From the NCBI GenBank assembly GCA_002729235.1, contig PBTY01000032.1:47295-82588 (forward strand): a stretch of DNA of 35,294 nucleotides, written 5' to 3'. The position numbers and the translations under genes were made by a program. Under the pieces are notes generated by a model, which did no database searches, was not told where the DNA came from, and was given only the letters and a program-made list of their open reading frames with translations. Shown here one piece after another: positions 17,900 through 27,513 of the stretch; the stretch's first letter is position 1, and the number at the start of each line of letters is the position of its first letter. Source of the stretch: Rickettsiales bacterium (lineage in GTDB: Bacteria > Bacteroidota > Bacteroidia > Cytophagales > Cyclobacteriaceae).

Positions 17900-18532
17900 A
17901 TGAGATCAGTCACCTTTATACTAACACTTTTGGTAGCATCAGCTACGATTGCACAGTCCAAATTTGAATCAGCAATTCTGAAAGGAAAACAACTGATTGA
18001 GAATCCAGACACTGTAACAGGGTTACAGAATGCAGCCAATTATTTTCAACGCGTTGCACAAAAAGAGACTTCTGAGTGGTTGCCACTGTATTATCAGGCA
18101 CAGGTATTAACTTTTATTGCTAGTAGGGATGTCGATTTGGAGTCGAAGGAAGCTACTCTTAACACCGCTCTGAAATTAATTGAGTCTGGAAAAAAGATCG
18201 AGAAAAACTCAGAACTTCTAGCACTTGAAGGGTTTGTTCAAATGCTGAGGTTAACTGTTGATCCGGCTACCAGAGGACAGACGTTGAGCCCAGTAATTTT
18301 AGGATTGTACCAACAGGCTTTGGCAATGGATTCAGAAAACCCACGAGCATTATTGTTTATGGGGCAAATGCAATACGGTATGGCTCAGTTTTTTGGGACT
18401 GGGATTGAAGAATCATGTGCCAATGTTAAGAAAGCTTATGATATCTTTGAGAAGCAGCCTGACGAACCAACAATCTATCCTTCCTGGGGAATGGGAAGTG
18501 CAAGAGCTGCATTAGATAACTGTAATCAATGA
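17900..18532 (+). CDS. Secreted helical (TPR-like) protein
   Basis: A 210-residue protein with a signal peptide ending TIAQS (residue 20). The rest is helical with TPR-like spacing: AANYFQRVAQKETSEWLPLYYQAQ, then ALKLIESGKKIEKNSELLALEG and ALAMDSENPRALLFMGQMQYG. Two Cys near the C terminus (SCANV and DNCNQ) could form a disulfide. It overlaps the following histidine kinase by 4 bases (ATGA), so it is translationally coupled to the sensor. I see no enzyme motif; a periplasmic accessory to the receptor or the sensor is inference. Confidence 0.72.
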   Translation: MRSVTFILTLLVASATIAQSKFESAILKGKQLIENPDTVTGLQNAANYFQRVAQKETSEWLPLYYQAQVLTFIASRDVDLESKEATLNTALKLIESGKKIEKNSELLALEGFVQMLRLTVDPATRGQTLSPVILGLYQQALAMDSENPRALLFMGQMQYGMAQFFGTGIEESCANVKKAYDIFEKQPDEPTIYPSWGMGSARAALDNCNQ

Positions 18533-19536
18533 AATACTCGCGTGAACAATTCATAGGTCATCTGAAAGAGATTTTTATCATGGGAATGATTGGGCTCGTT
18601 TACAGCCTTTTCGTTGGTGATCTGAATGCCTTCAATATCACAGTGACAGTGCTGATTTGGGTTTTTCTTAGTCGGGGTAATGGCTGGTTGGTTGAGCTAA
18701 TCGATAAACGGATTAGTTGGGTGGATCAGCCAGTCCTAAGACTTACAGTAGGGATGGTAGCTATGATTGTTTACACAGTATTTGCTTTCGGATTTATCCT
18801 GGTCACTACTATTTGGTATTATTATGGTGATCCACCATCAGTTACGTTGGCACGATTAGGCTTTGAAAACTATCTGGTTAGTATTTTGATTACCTTGATT
18901 ATTTCCATGTTCCTGCATGGCAGAGCTTTTTATCTGGAGTGGAAAGAAGCACTTTATAGAGAGGAAAAGCTGAAAGTAGAAACCCTCAAAACAAAATTTG
19001 AGTCCCTTAGAAACCAGGTCAATCCGCATTTTTTGTTCAATTCTCTCAATGTGCTTTCAGGATTGGTATATGAGGATCAGGCAAGGGCGGTGGAGTTTAT
19101 TCGTAAAATGTCTGAGGTTTATCGCTATGTACTGGACAAGCGTGATCAGGAGTTGGTGCCACTGGAAGACGAATTAAAGTTTTTTGATAACTATGCCTTC
19201 CTCCAACAAATACGTTTTGGTGAAAACCTTAGAGTAAAAGTGACCAGGCAGGGTGATGGCATGGTTCCCCCAGTAGCTATGCAACTACTTCTTGAAAATG
19301 CTATCAAACATAATATCGTTTCTGAAGCTAAGCCACTAACAGTCACAGTGGTTATTCAAAACGGTGAAATCAAAGTTTCTAATAACATTCAGGAGAAATT
19401 GTCCAAGGACTCAACAGGTATTGGTTTGAGTAATTTGCGTGAGCGATATGGGTACTTGTCCAATAAAACAGTTCAAATTAACAACGACGGAAAAACCTTC
19501 GAAGTAATCCTTCCACTATTGAAAATAGACTCATGA
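18529..19536 (+). CDS. LytS-type sensor histidine kinase
   Basis: A 335-residue inner-membrane kinase. Four hydrophobic segments occupy about residues 15-32, 37-50, 72-95 and 113-132. A short coiled coil leads to the His_kinase (PF06580) motif NQVNPHFLFNSLNVLSGLV, with predicted phosphoacceptor His167. An HATPase domain follows with LLLENAIKHN and the glycine-rich GIGLSNLRERYG. There is no periplasmic sensor domain, so the signal is probably read within the membrane or from partner proteins. It overlaps its neighbours by 4 bases on both sides and is the partner of the LytTR regulator. Confidence 0.92.
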   Translation: MKYSREQFIGHLKEIFIMGMIGLVYSLFVGDLNAFNITVTVLIWVFLSRGNGWLVELIDKRISWVDQPVLRLTVGMVAMIVYTVFAFGFILVTTIWYYYGDPPSVTLARLGFENYLVSILITLIISMFLHGRAFYLEWKEALYREEKLKVETLKTKFESLRNQVNPHFLFNSLNVLSGLVYEDQARAVEFIRKMSEVYRYVLDKRDQELVPLEDELKFFDNYAFLQQIRFGENLRVKVTRQGDGMVPPVAMQLLLENAIKHNIVSEAKPLTVTVVIQNGEIKVSNNIQEKLSKDSTGIGLSNLRERYGYLSNKTVQINNDGKTFEVILPLLKIDS

Positions 19537-20273
19537 GGTATCTAATTCTAGAAGATGAAAAGATCGCATCCAATCGACTAAAAGAGATGATTGCGAACTT
19601 GAGACCTGATTATCATTGTGTGCTCAGCCTGGATTCTGTTGAATCTGCTGTGATCTCATTACCGGCACTGAAATTGGACCTGGTTTTCATGGATATTCAA
19701 TTGGCTGATGGGAATTCATTTGACATTTTTGATCAGATTAAGTTTGATGTGCCGATCATTTATACCACAGCGTATGACGAGTATGCATTGAAAGCTTTTA
19801 AGTCCAATAGTGTCGATTATCTACTGAAGCCCATTGATCCTGTGGAGTTAGCGGGTGCCATTGCCAAGTTTGAAAAACACTCGGTCAAAGATGATAAGGA
19901 GGTGACTCAGCTGATGCAAAGCCTGAGACCCGAGGGTAAAGAGCGCTTTGTGGTGAAAGTAGGGGATCATTTAAAATCGGTGCTAACCAAGGACATCCAA
20001 TTAATCTACAGTCAAGACAAGGGAACTTATTTGTTTACCAATGATGGAAAAAGATTTCTGGTGGATTATACCATGGATAAAGTGGAAGACATGTTGTCCA
20101 AAATGGAGTTTTTTCGTATCAGTAGAAAGTTTCTGATACAGATAGATTATATAAAAGATATTGTAGCCTACACCAATTCAAGGTTGGAGATCAAGATAGA
20201 AGGTTTTACCGATGAACAGGTGATTGTTGCTCGCGAACGAGTTGCTGATTTTAAAGAATGGCTAGATCGTTAA
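19533..20273 (+). CDS. LytTR-family response regulator
   Basis: A 246-residue regulator: receiver domain residues 1-120 with acidic pocket EDE at 7-9, phosphorylated Asp54 in FMDIQLADG, the Thr of TTAYDEYA and Lys in YLLKPID; then a LytTR DNA-binding domain about 140-240 (VKVGDHLKSV, FFRISRKFLIQIDYIKDI). It is the cognate output of the preceding kinase. Its TAA stop shares the tetranucleotide TTAA with the stop of the convergent receiver gene at 20270. Confidence 0.93.
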   Translation: MRYLILEDEKIASNRLKEMIANLRPDYHCVLSLDSVESAVISLPALKLDLVFMDIQLADGNSFDIFDQIKFDVPIIYTTAYDEYALKAFKSNSVDYLLKPIDPVELAGAIAKFEKHSVKDDKEVTQLMQSLRPEGKERFVVKVGDHLKSVLTKDIQLIYSQDKGTYLFTNDGKRFLVDYTMDKVEDMLSKMEFFRISRKFLIQIDYIKDIVAYTNSRLEIKIEGFTDEQVIVARERVADFKEWLDR

Positions 20274-20635
20274 CTGTTCACAAAGTCTAGTATTTGAGAG
20301 CGTTCGAAGGGTTTTCTAAAATATTGTTGGAGTATTTTGGAATCCAAAGCTTCTTTGATTTCGCTTGTCACCTCAAACCCAGTTAATAGGCAAAACCGAA
20401 CATCGGGAAACTGTTCTCTAGCTTCTTTGATTAAATCAAGACCGCTTTTGCCCGGCATTCTGAGGTCAGTAATGACGATTTCGATTCCCTCTTCCTCTTT
20501 AAGGATTTCTAATGCTTCATCTGCAGAGTCTGCCAGGATGATATCCACGTCATTTCTATAAGTAATTTGGAATGTGATCCGATTTGGATACTCATCATCC
20601 ACGTACAACACTTTCTTTTTCACTATCGTCTCCAT
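20270..20635 (-). CDS. Stand-alone receiver-domain protein
   Basis: A 121-residue single-domain response regulator: acidic pair DDE at 13-15, phosphoacceptor Asp57 in VITDLRMPGKSG, the switch Thr in LLTGFE and Lys in FRKPF. There is no output domain, so it works by protein contact or as a phosphate relay. It starts 41 bases inside the end of the propeller kinase gene in a different frame, so the two are translationally coupled and it is presumably that kinase's receiver. Four bases of its end overlap the convergent LytTR gene. Confidence 0.88.
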   Translation of the reverse strand: METIVKKKVLYVDDEYPNRITFQITYRNDVDIILADSADEALEILKEEEGIEIVITDLRMPGKSGLDLIKEAREQFPDVRFCLLTGFEVTSEIKEALDSKILQQYFRKPFERSQILDFVNS

Positions 20636-23600
20636 TTGACCATGATTTAAAAGTAATTAAAACAGTTGTTCCCTTATTCTTTATTGACTCAAAATTTATT
20701 TGTCCCAGATGTTCGGTGACTATCCTTTTTGAGATATATAATCCTAAACCCGTGCCTATTCCAGGTGCTTTGGTGGTGAAAAAAGGATCAAAAATCTTGT
20801 CCAGGTATTGCTGATCTATTCCAGAGCCCGTATCCGATATTTTTACTAAAATGGTATTCTCAATATTTTCTGTTCCTATTTTGATCTTGCCAGTGTTCTC
20901 AATGGCGTGTGCTGCATTCGAAATGAGATTGATTAGCAGTTGGTGAATGCTGCCATCATGTGCAAAAATCAGTGGGTTTTCTGCATTTAATTCTTTTTGT
21001 ACTTCAATTCTATCTTTCAATTCATGCTCCATGATGATGAGGCATGTTTTGATAATATCATGTATGTCGCAAGATTCCATCAATTGTTCTCCGCCATGAC
21101 TATATCTACTCAAGCCTTTCACGATGTTGGTGATGCGATCAATTCCTGTTCTCATCATAGTTACCACTTCTTCGAGTTCAGGATCCGCCTTGAGCATCTC
21201 TTTTTCTTCAATAATAGCCTCTACACTATAGAGCCCTGCTTGTAGATAATTTACAGGATTGTTGATTTCGTGTGCAATTCCGGCAGTGAGCACACCAAGA
21301 GAGGCCATTTTCTCAGCTTGAATCAGTTGATTTTGAGTTGTTTGTAATTGGTTGACTGTTTCTTCAAGTTCTTCAGTTCGATCCTTAACCATACCCTCCA
21401 ATCGACCTTTGATTTTGTTCAATTCTTTGGTTCGTTCTTCTACCAACATAGTCAACAATAACTGTCGTCTCTTCTCCATTTTGGAGGTGAGATATCTGGT
21501 GGCATAAACGGCGACCCCTAAGATTAATAACACAGAAAGATAGAATGGAGCTGTTTTATAAAAAGGAGGTTTGATAACGAATTGAAATGTTCTAGGCTCA
21601 CTCCAGTGGTAATTGCCAGTTTTCTTTGCTCTAACTTCGAAGTTATACGAGCCATCTTCTAAATCACCAAGGTTTACCTGATTGTTCACCTGTGGAGCCG
21701 ACCAACTTCCTCCAATGTTATAACTATACTCCATATCGTTAGTCGGAAACAATAGTGATGCAAACGAGATGGTGATGTACGAATCAAACGGTACTATGTG
21801 GTTTATTCCAGGAGAAGTGTTCATTGATTTGCCATTGGCAACAAAATCTAAAATGACTGGTTTCCGTGTTTTTTGAGGTTCATTGCTGGGAGCATAGTCT
21901 GTAACAGCAACTCCTTGCGAGGTTCCAACCCACAGTTTATTCTGATCGATGATCAAGCATTCTTTATTGATCGTGTTGACGGGTAATCCAGAGCTTTCTG
22001 AATATTGGGCATATTCATGTGTTTTTAATCCATATCTGATCAATCCTGCTGTGGTTGCAACCCACAAATAATCTTGCTCTAATAGGAGGGACCTAACCGC
22101 ACTATTGTCAAAATTTAAATTGATTTCTATTTTGTTGATTTCGCCATCTGCATAAACGAACATGCCATAATTAGAACCTAAAATGAACATGTCATCGATT
22201 TGTATTAAATCATCTACGACTAGCCCAACTCTGTAGGGCTCTCGAAATGGAATACTGACGTCTCTAAATCGATCCTCTCCATGTGGTTTGAAATAGAGGT
22301 AGTGATCAGGGTTGGACGATAAAGCATAAACACCATTCGAATTCACTTTAATACCACTGATTTCAGTTAGAATTCCCTTCTCAGAACCAAAAGACTCATG
22401 AGATAGGTTTTCAGGGTCTATCTGCCGTATTCCTTTAAAGGATTCCTGGCTCATCCAGATCTTCTGACTGATGGAGTCGTAAACCACATCAAAGATGTAT
22501 CGACCATAGTTTTGTAGATTTAGTTCATCAACTATTTGGTCTCCCTTCAATTTGATGAGTTTGTAGCCTGAGGATAAGTACAGGTATTCACCAATTTGGA
22601 CACCACTAAGGAAATAGTCGTTTTCATCACCATTGATTAGTAGAGATGGCTCTTCAGTCATCTTATTTATCTTCCAGACGCTGCTACTTCGCAGGGCATG
22701 GATGAATTCGGATTCTTTGCTTGTAACAAGGGCTTCAATGTAATTATTTGGCTTGTTGAGTTCAATTTTTCGAAACTCAGGTAACGATAGCAGTAAAATA
22801 CCCTTTTGTGTACTGAGCCAAATATTGCCTTCATCATCAACATAGGATTGATTGACGAACATTTCTGAAGTAGAAAGTTTTTTAGCGGTATTGTCGTTAC
22901 TCAAATCAATAATTGAGGTATTGTCATAAATGCCACTTACTATTAATTGTTCTTCATTTAGTAGTTGTAAATGTCTGTATTCCAAAGAGTTGTCAATACC
23001 TCTAATCTCAAAATTCGAGATGTTGATCTTATCCTTGGTGAGGGTGATTTGTTTGATACCCTGGTCAGTAGCAATAAGAATTCGATCACCAATTTTCTTG
23101 ATATCATAGGTGACAAAATGGTGTGAGGAGCTAAGTCTCTTGAATGAATCAGTCGTTTCATTGTAAACAAAGTAGTTGCCAGGATTAGATACCATGAGCA
23201 ACCTGCCATCATCCAAGTCGAGGTAATTGAATGATCTCACGAATGAGGTTGTATTATCTTCAGGACCAAAAGCATATCTTTTCCAGCTTCCCTTTTCATA
23301 TTTGATAAGAGATTGGGGTTCTGATATCCAAAGTCTTTTCCTGGAGTCTTCAAATACGTGCTTAGGATACCATATTGTGGAATCAGAAATTGATCTATTT
23401 CCTACAAAAAGGGGGATAAAGGTAGGTTTTTGAATGTCTGGGTTGATTACATAGACACCCATGTCATGTACACCTAATAGTTTGCCATCTGATGTCTTGA
23501 CAAATTCTTTGAAGAAGTTGCCAGGGGCCCCTTCTGCATAGCGTTCAAAATTGACTCCATCAAATCGAAAGAGTCCATCATCAGAGCCAATCCAAATAAA

Positions 23601-23753
23601 GCCGAGACTATCCTGGGTGATACACTTGATGACATCTGTGTCTAACCCATCAGCCGAGCGGTAACTGTAGGAAAAGATGTCCTGAGCTACGGAGGACTTG
23701 ATTGTCCCCAGTAAAATGAAGGGTACTAGGACAAGGATGATCTTTTTAGGCAC
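20595..23753 (-). CDS. Two-component-propeller sensor histidine kinase (HTCS-like, without receiver/HTH)
   Basis: A 1052-residue membrane sensor. Signal peptide 1-23; a large periplasmic part of Reg_prop beta-propeller repeats (recurring LGFIWIGSDDGLFRFDG-type units such as LWVGTSQGVAV and NIWLSTQKGILL, about 30-620); a Y_Y_Y domain about 640-730 (YSYNIGGSWSAP, NYHWSEPRTFQF); one transmembrane helix about 737-755; a long coiled coil 758-812; a HisKA motif with His828 in IAHEINNP; and HATPase with N-box Asn946, DTGSG near 974 and GTGLGLYI. It lacks the C-terminal receiver and AraC HTH of classical hybrids; a receiver is encoded separately just downstream. Ligand unknown. Confidence 0.93.
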   Translation of the reverse strand: MPKKIILVLVPFILLGTIKSSVAQDIFSYSYRSADGLDTDVIKCITQDSLGFIWIGSDDGLFRFDGVNFERYAEGAPGNFFKEFVKTSDGKLLGVHDMGVYVINPDIQKPTFIPLFVGNRSISDSTIWYPKHVFEDSRKRLWISEPQSLIKYEKGSWKRYAFGPEDNTTSFVRSFNYLDLDDGRLLMVSNPGNYFVYNETTDSFKRLSSSHHFVTYDIKKIGDRILIATDQGIKQITLTKDKINISNFEIRGIDNSLEYRHLQLLNEEQLIVSGIYDNTSIIDLSNDNTAKKLSTSEMFVNQSYVDDEGNIWLSTQKGILLLSLPEFRKIELNKPNNYIEALVTSKESEFIHALRSSSVWKINKMTEEPSLLINGDENDYFLSGVQIGEYLYLSSGYKLIKLKGDQIVDELNLQNYGRYIFDVVYDSISQKIWMSQESFKGIRQIDPENLSHESFGSEKGILTEISGIKVNSNGVYALSSNPDHYLYFKPHGEDRFRDVSIPFREPYRVGLVVDDLIQIDDMFILGSNYGMFVYADGEINKIEINLNFDNSAVRSLLLEQDYLWVATTAGLIRYGLKTHEYAQYSESSGLPVNTINKECLIIDQNKLWVGTSQGVAVTDYAPSNEPQKTRKPVILDFVANGKSMNTSPGINHIVPFDSYITISFASLLFPTNDMEYSYNIGGSWSAPQVNNQVNLGDLEDGSYNFEVRAKKTGNYHWSEPRTFQFVIKPPFYKTAPFYLSVLLILGVAVYATRYLTSKMEKRRQLLLTMLVEERTKELNKIKGRLEGMVKDRTEELEETVNQLQTTQNQLIQAEKMASLGVLTAGIAHEINNPVNYLQAGLYSVEAIIEEKEMLKADPELEEVVTMMRTGIDRITNIVKGLSRYSHGGEQLMESCDIHDIIKTCLIIMEHELKDRIEVQKELNAENPLIFAHDGSIHQLLINLISNAAHAIENTGKIKIGTENIENTILVKISDTGSGIDQQYLDKIFDPFFTTKAPGIGTGLGLYISKRIVTEHLGQINFESIKNKGTTVLITFKSWSNGDDSEKESVVRG

Positions 23754-23829
23754 AAAGGAAAGTTAACCAGAATTTAAGATTATCCCGAATTTGGTCGATT
23801 AACGGTGTTTAATAAGCGATAAATGGAGG

Positions 23830-26800
23830 TTAAGCTAACTCTCTTAAATCTACAGGAACGACTCTTGATACACCTTGTTCGATCATCGTGATTCCATAGA
23901 TCACATCGGTACTTGCCATAGTTCGTTTATTGTGCGTCACAATGATGAATTGAGACTCTTTCGAAAACTTTCTGATGATCTCATTGAATTTGTCAATGTT
24001 GGCGTCATCCAAAGGAGCATCTACCTCATCAAAAATACAGAAAGGAGCCGGTTTGATCAGGTAAATGGCAAACAGGAGTGAAGTAGCTGTTAGTGTCTTC
24101 TCTCCACCTGATAACTGGTTGATAGTCAGTGGTCTTTTGCCTTTTGGCTTGGCCATGATCTCGATTGGAGACTCTAAAGGGTTTTCTGGATCTGTTAGTT
24201 TTAGCTCACAATCATCTTCTTCCGTAAACAAGGTGCGGAATACCTTGATGAAGTTTTCTCTGATCTTTTCAAAAGCCTCCTGGAAGGTTTCTTTGGCTAC
24301 TTCATCTATTTCACTAATGGTGGTCAATAGTGATTCCTTAGCTTTTGTGAGGTCTTCTTTCTGGGTGGCAATGAAGTCGTGTCGTTCTTTGATTTCCTCG
24401 TAGGCTTCCATGGCCATTGGGTTGATAGGACCCATGCCATCCAGTCTATTTTTTAGCTTATCCACTTTCTCACGAAGCTCATCCTGAGGTTTGCTGAGAA
24501 GATCCTCATTTTCGAAGCTTTCTATTTGCTTCATGTCGATATTAAACTCAACAGACAACCTATCCTTGATGGAGTTAAGTTGCATTTTGGTTTCGTTGAG
24601 TTTGTTCTGCCACTCCATCAACACATGGTCAGATGATTCTCTTTGTCTCTGGATTTCTCGAAGACCTTTTTCCTGCTCATCAATCAGTCCTCGGACGTTG
24701 TAATATTCTTTCTCTGCTTCGTTAACTCCTTGCTCAATGGACTCTTTTTCTTCGTACATGGCCACCAAATCGTCATCACTTTCTTCCGACTTTTTGACCA
24801 GGTCATTGAGGTCTTGGGTGGCTTTTTGGAGTTCCTCAGTGTTTTGTTCAATTCGTGCAGCACTACTTACGTAAGTCTCATCTTTGTAGCTAATCTCTTG
24901 TTTGATGCTACTGATTTTGTTTTGCTGACGGTGGTAGAGTACGTTTTGCTCATTGTAGGAAGATGATTTGATGGAAAGCATCTCATTCATCTCAGCCAAA
25001 GATTCACGCTGATTGGTGGCTTGTTGTTCTAATTCAGCAAGTAAAGAAGCAGATGATTCATATTCTGGACGCATCGTTTCCAGCTCTTCAGCAAGCGTTT
25101 GAATTCGTTCCTCGATATCTTCTCGCTTGGTCTCATTGGAGTTGAGTAACTCGCTGTATTGTTGTTGCTTGGTTTGTATGGAAACAAACGTTTCGTTGAT
25201 CCGATTCATTTCAGATTGCAACTCCTCCAATAACGCTGCTTGTGTCGAGTTTTTCAACTGCTCAATTTCCGCCAGATTTTCGTTTAGGTTTTGCTTTGCC
25301 TTCTCTTGTTTTTTAGTCAGGTCCTTTATTTCTGTGGCTAGCTTTTCCAGGTTTTTGGCTCTACCAATACGTTTTCCTTCAAAAAGCCCTACAGATCCGC
25401 CGTGAATGCTGTATTTCTTCTGAATAACCTGACCACTTTTGGATACAAAGACTACTTCATCTGTATCACTTGCAGGTATTTCGTTCTCATAGATGTAAAC
25501 ATTATCCAGCAGATGTGCTATAAGACGTCTATACTTATCATCATATTCAACAACCTCCGTAGCAGGGATGGTATTTGGGAAAATATGAGAAGACTTAGCG
25601 TGATAATTGGTAAGCTTATCCAGTATGAAGAAATGAGCTCTTCCTCGCGAAGCGTCGCTTAATAAATTTACAGCCTTTAGTGCGTCATCATGTGTTTCTA
25701 CCACATAATAGTTCATGTAAGGCTCCAGGAAATTCTCTATTGCAATACGATAATCCTCCGGACAGGCAATTACATCTGAAAGAAGCGGAGCATCTTGCCA
25801 TTGCTTGCTTTTCTTCAGGAACTTAATGGCTTCCGGGAAACCTTCAAGACTATCTACCAACGATTTGGTTAGGTTGTATTCGTTTTGCTTCGAATCCAAC
25901 TTGCGATTTACCTGGGTTAATTCTTCACGAATGATGTCAATACGTTGCTGATACGCTTCAATCTTATCCTTTAAAGCAACTTCCTTGGCTTTGAGTGCTT
26001 GATACTCTTCGTTCTTCTGATTTTTTTCTGAGGTGATTTCTTCCAATTTCTGATCAAAGTTCTTTAAGCTCTCACTTTGAACAGATGAGTCTTCACGGGA
26101 CTTAGTTAACTCACTTCGTAGTGAATTGATTTGTACTTCCTTGATCTCCAGATCTTTACCTAGCTGATACGCTTGCTCTCTCTTGGTGTTGAACTGTTGG
26201 CTATATTCGTTTAGTAGATTCTGAGCTTCCTGAGTAGTTTGCTTTTGTTCTTCATAAGCTTCCTGAAACTCCTCTAGTTTCTTGCTAATATCCGATAGGA
26301 TTTGCTGCGCATTGTCGCGCTCTTTATCCAGACTTTGCAAAGAGAATGAAGCTCTTTCGTTGCTCTGTTTGTCCTGCGAGATCTGCTCTTGCAGCTTTTC
26401 TATTTTGTCTTGTAGGTACCGCTGGCGCTCGTTTTTGATTTTCTTTTCACTCTCATAGTTACGTATCTTGGTCACGTGCTCATTGAGAGACTTTTGACGA
26501 GAGGAGAGGAGCTTCTCTTTGGTCACCAAATCTGTTTTAGATTTTTCCAAAGTTGCTTCTCGCTCAAGCATCTGAGTATTTAGTGCATTCTTTTTATCTC
26601 CTTCTTCCTGGATACGTTTTTCTACCGTGGCAAATACAGCAGTTTGATCTGCAACTGATTTTTTAGCAAGAGCTACGCTAAATTCTTTGTATTCTTCCTT
26701 CATCTCATAGTAGCGCTTGGCCTGACGAGCCTGCTTCTCCAGAGACTTTAGGTTTTTGTCGATTTCGAAAAGAAGATCTTCTACACGATCGAGATCGGCA

Positions 26801-27354
26801 TCGGTGTCCTCTAGTTTTTTAAGAGTTTCCTTCTTACGTATTTTGAATTTAGAAATACCTGCTGCTTCTTCAAAGAGACTTCTTCTGGATCCGTCTTTGT
26901 CATTCAACAGATCATCGACCATTTTCAACTCAATGATGGCATACGTATTGGAGGCGATTCCTGTATCCAGGAAGAGGTCTTTGATGTCTTTCAGTCTACA
27001 GGGGACACCATTTAGTAAGTACTCACTTTCACCAGATCTAAAGTATCTTCTAGTCAGTGTTACCTGTGTGTATTCTGTAGGAATGAGGTTTTTGGTGTTG
27101 TTGAAGGTAAGGGATACTTCAGCTAGCTGAGTTGGTTTTCGACCTTTGGTGCCATTAAAAATCACATTTTCCATCTTGTCTGATCTGAGCACCCGGGTCT
27201 TTTGCTCTCCCAATACCCATCGGATGGAATCCACTACATTGGATTTACCACAGCCATTTGGACCTACTATACCGGTGATGCCCTCATCAAAATTGATGGT
27301 CATTTTATCCGCGAAACTTTTGAATCCCTTGATTTCTAAGCGTGTAAGCTGCAT
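23830..27354 (-). CDS. smc: Chromosome segregation protein SMC
   Basis: A 1174-residue SMC ATPase of normal length that, with ScpA/ScpB, organises and segregates the chromosome. Walker A GPNGCGKSN at 31-39; two long coiled coils (about 170-500 and 670-1010) around a hinge about 510-660 (GFPEAIKFLKKSKQW onward, with GGSVGLFEGKRIG at its end); C-terminal ABC signature LSGGEKTLTATSLLFA and Walker B FCIFDEVDAPLD followed by the D-loop and the switch His in IVTHNKRTM. Many antisense open frames inside it are compositional shadows. It is alone on this strand, next to the divergent gene at 27514. Confidence 0.97.
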   Translation of the reverse strand: MQLTRLEIKGFKSFADKMTINFDEGITGIVGPNGCGKSNVVDSIRWVLGEQKTRVLRSDKMENVIFNGTKGRKPTQLAEVSLTFNNTKNLIPTEYTQVTLTRRYFRSGESEYLLNGVPCRLKDIKDLFLDTGIASNTYAIIELKMVDDLLNDKDGSRRSLFEEAAGISKFKIRKKETLKKLEDTDADLDRVEDLLFEIDKNLKSLEKQARQAKRYYEMKEEYKEFSVALAKKSVADQTAVFATVEKRIQEEGDKKNALNTQMLEREATLEKSKTDLVTKEKLLSSRQKSLNEHVTKIRNYESEKKIKNERQRYLQDKIEKLQEQISQDKQSNERASFSLQSLDKERDNAQQILSDISKKLEEFQEAYEEQKQTTQEAQNLLNEYSQQFNTKREQAYQLGKDLEIKEVQINSLRSELTKSREDSSVQSESLKNFDQKLEEITSEKNQKNEEYQALKAKEVALKDKIEAYQQRIDIIREELTQVNRKLDSKQNEYNLTKSLVDSLEGFPEAIKFLKKSKQWQDAPLLSDVIACPEDYRIAIENFLEPYMNYYVVETHDDALKAVNLLSDASRGRAHFFILDKLTNYHAKSSHIFPNTIPATEVVEYDDKYRRLIAHLLDNVYIYENEIPASDTDEVVFVSKSGQVIQKKYSIHGGSVGLFEGKRIGRAKNLEKLATEIKDLTKKQEKAKQNLNENLAEIEQLKNSTQAALLEELQSEMNRINETFVSIQTKQQQYSELLNSNETKREDIEERIQTLAEELETMRPEYESSASLLAELEQQATNQRESLAEMNEMLSIKSSSYNEQNVLYHRQQNKISSIKQEISYKDETYVSSAARIEQNTEELQKATQDLNDLVKKSEESDDDLVAMYEEKESIEQGVNEAEKEYYNVRGLIDEQEKGLREIQRQRESSDHVLMEWQNKLNETKMQLNSIKDRLSVEFNIDMKQIESFENEDLLSKPQDELREKVDKLKNRLDGMGPINPMAMEAYEEIKERHDFIATQKEDLTKAKESLLTTISEIDEVAKETFQEAFEKIRENFIKVFRTLFTEEDDCELKLTDPENPLESPIEIMAKPKGKRPLTINQLSGGEKTLTATSLLFAIYLIKPAPFCIFDEVDAPLDDANIDKFNEIIRKFSKESQFIIVTHNKRTMASTDVIYGITMIEQGVSRVVPVDLRELA

Positions 27355-27389
27355 GCAGTGGGTGTGATTTGAAATTCAGTCGAAACTAA

Positions 27390-27397
27390 CAAATTTA
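27390..27397 (-). promoter_or_regulatory. Bacteroidetes -7 promoter element for smc
   Basis: TAAATTTG on the minus strand matches TAnnTTTG and lies 35 bases before the smc ATG. No clear -33 TTG is seen at the standard distance. Confidence 0.4.
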
Positions 27398-27476
27398 AGA
27401 TTAATTTTAGATTTCTGGCCTAACCGTTTTTGTTAATTGCAGCTAGTTCGTAAAGTTTTCAATTTTATCAACTTGT

Positions 27477-27496
27477 TAATCCTTTTCGGAGGATTA
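27477..27496 (+). repeat. Inverted repeat in the leader of the gene at 27514
   Basis: TAATCCT and AGGATTA form a perfect 7-bp stem with a 6-base loop, 17 bases before the ATG at 27514. The downstream arm and loop contain GGAGG, so the structure could hide a Shine-Dalgarno-like sequence, although it is farther than usual from the start codon. It might be a leader hairpin or a protein site. Confidence 0.4.
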
Positions 27497-27513
27497 TTCG
27501 TTAATTTACCAAC

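Noticed and set aside
24065-24403. Open frames of 60-124 codons on the strand opposite smc (for example here, and 24643-24966, 25127-25405, 26756-27130)
   Set aside because: They are shadows of the charged coiled-coil codons of smc: no starts with spacing, no recognisable proteins.
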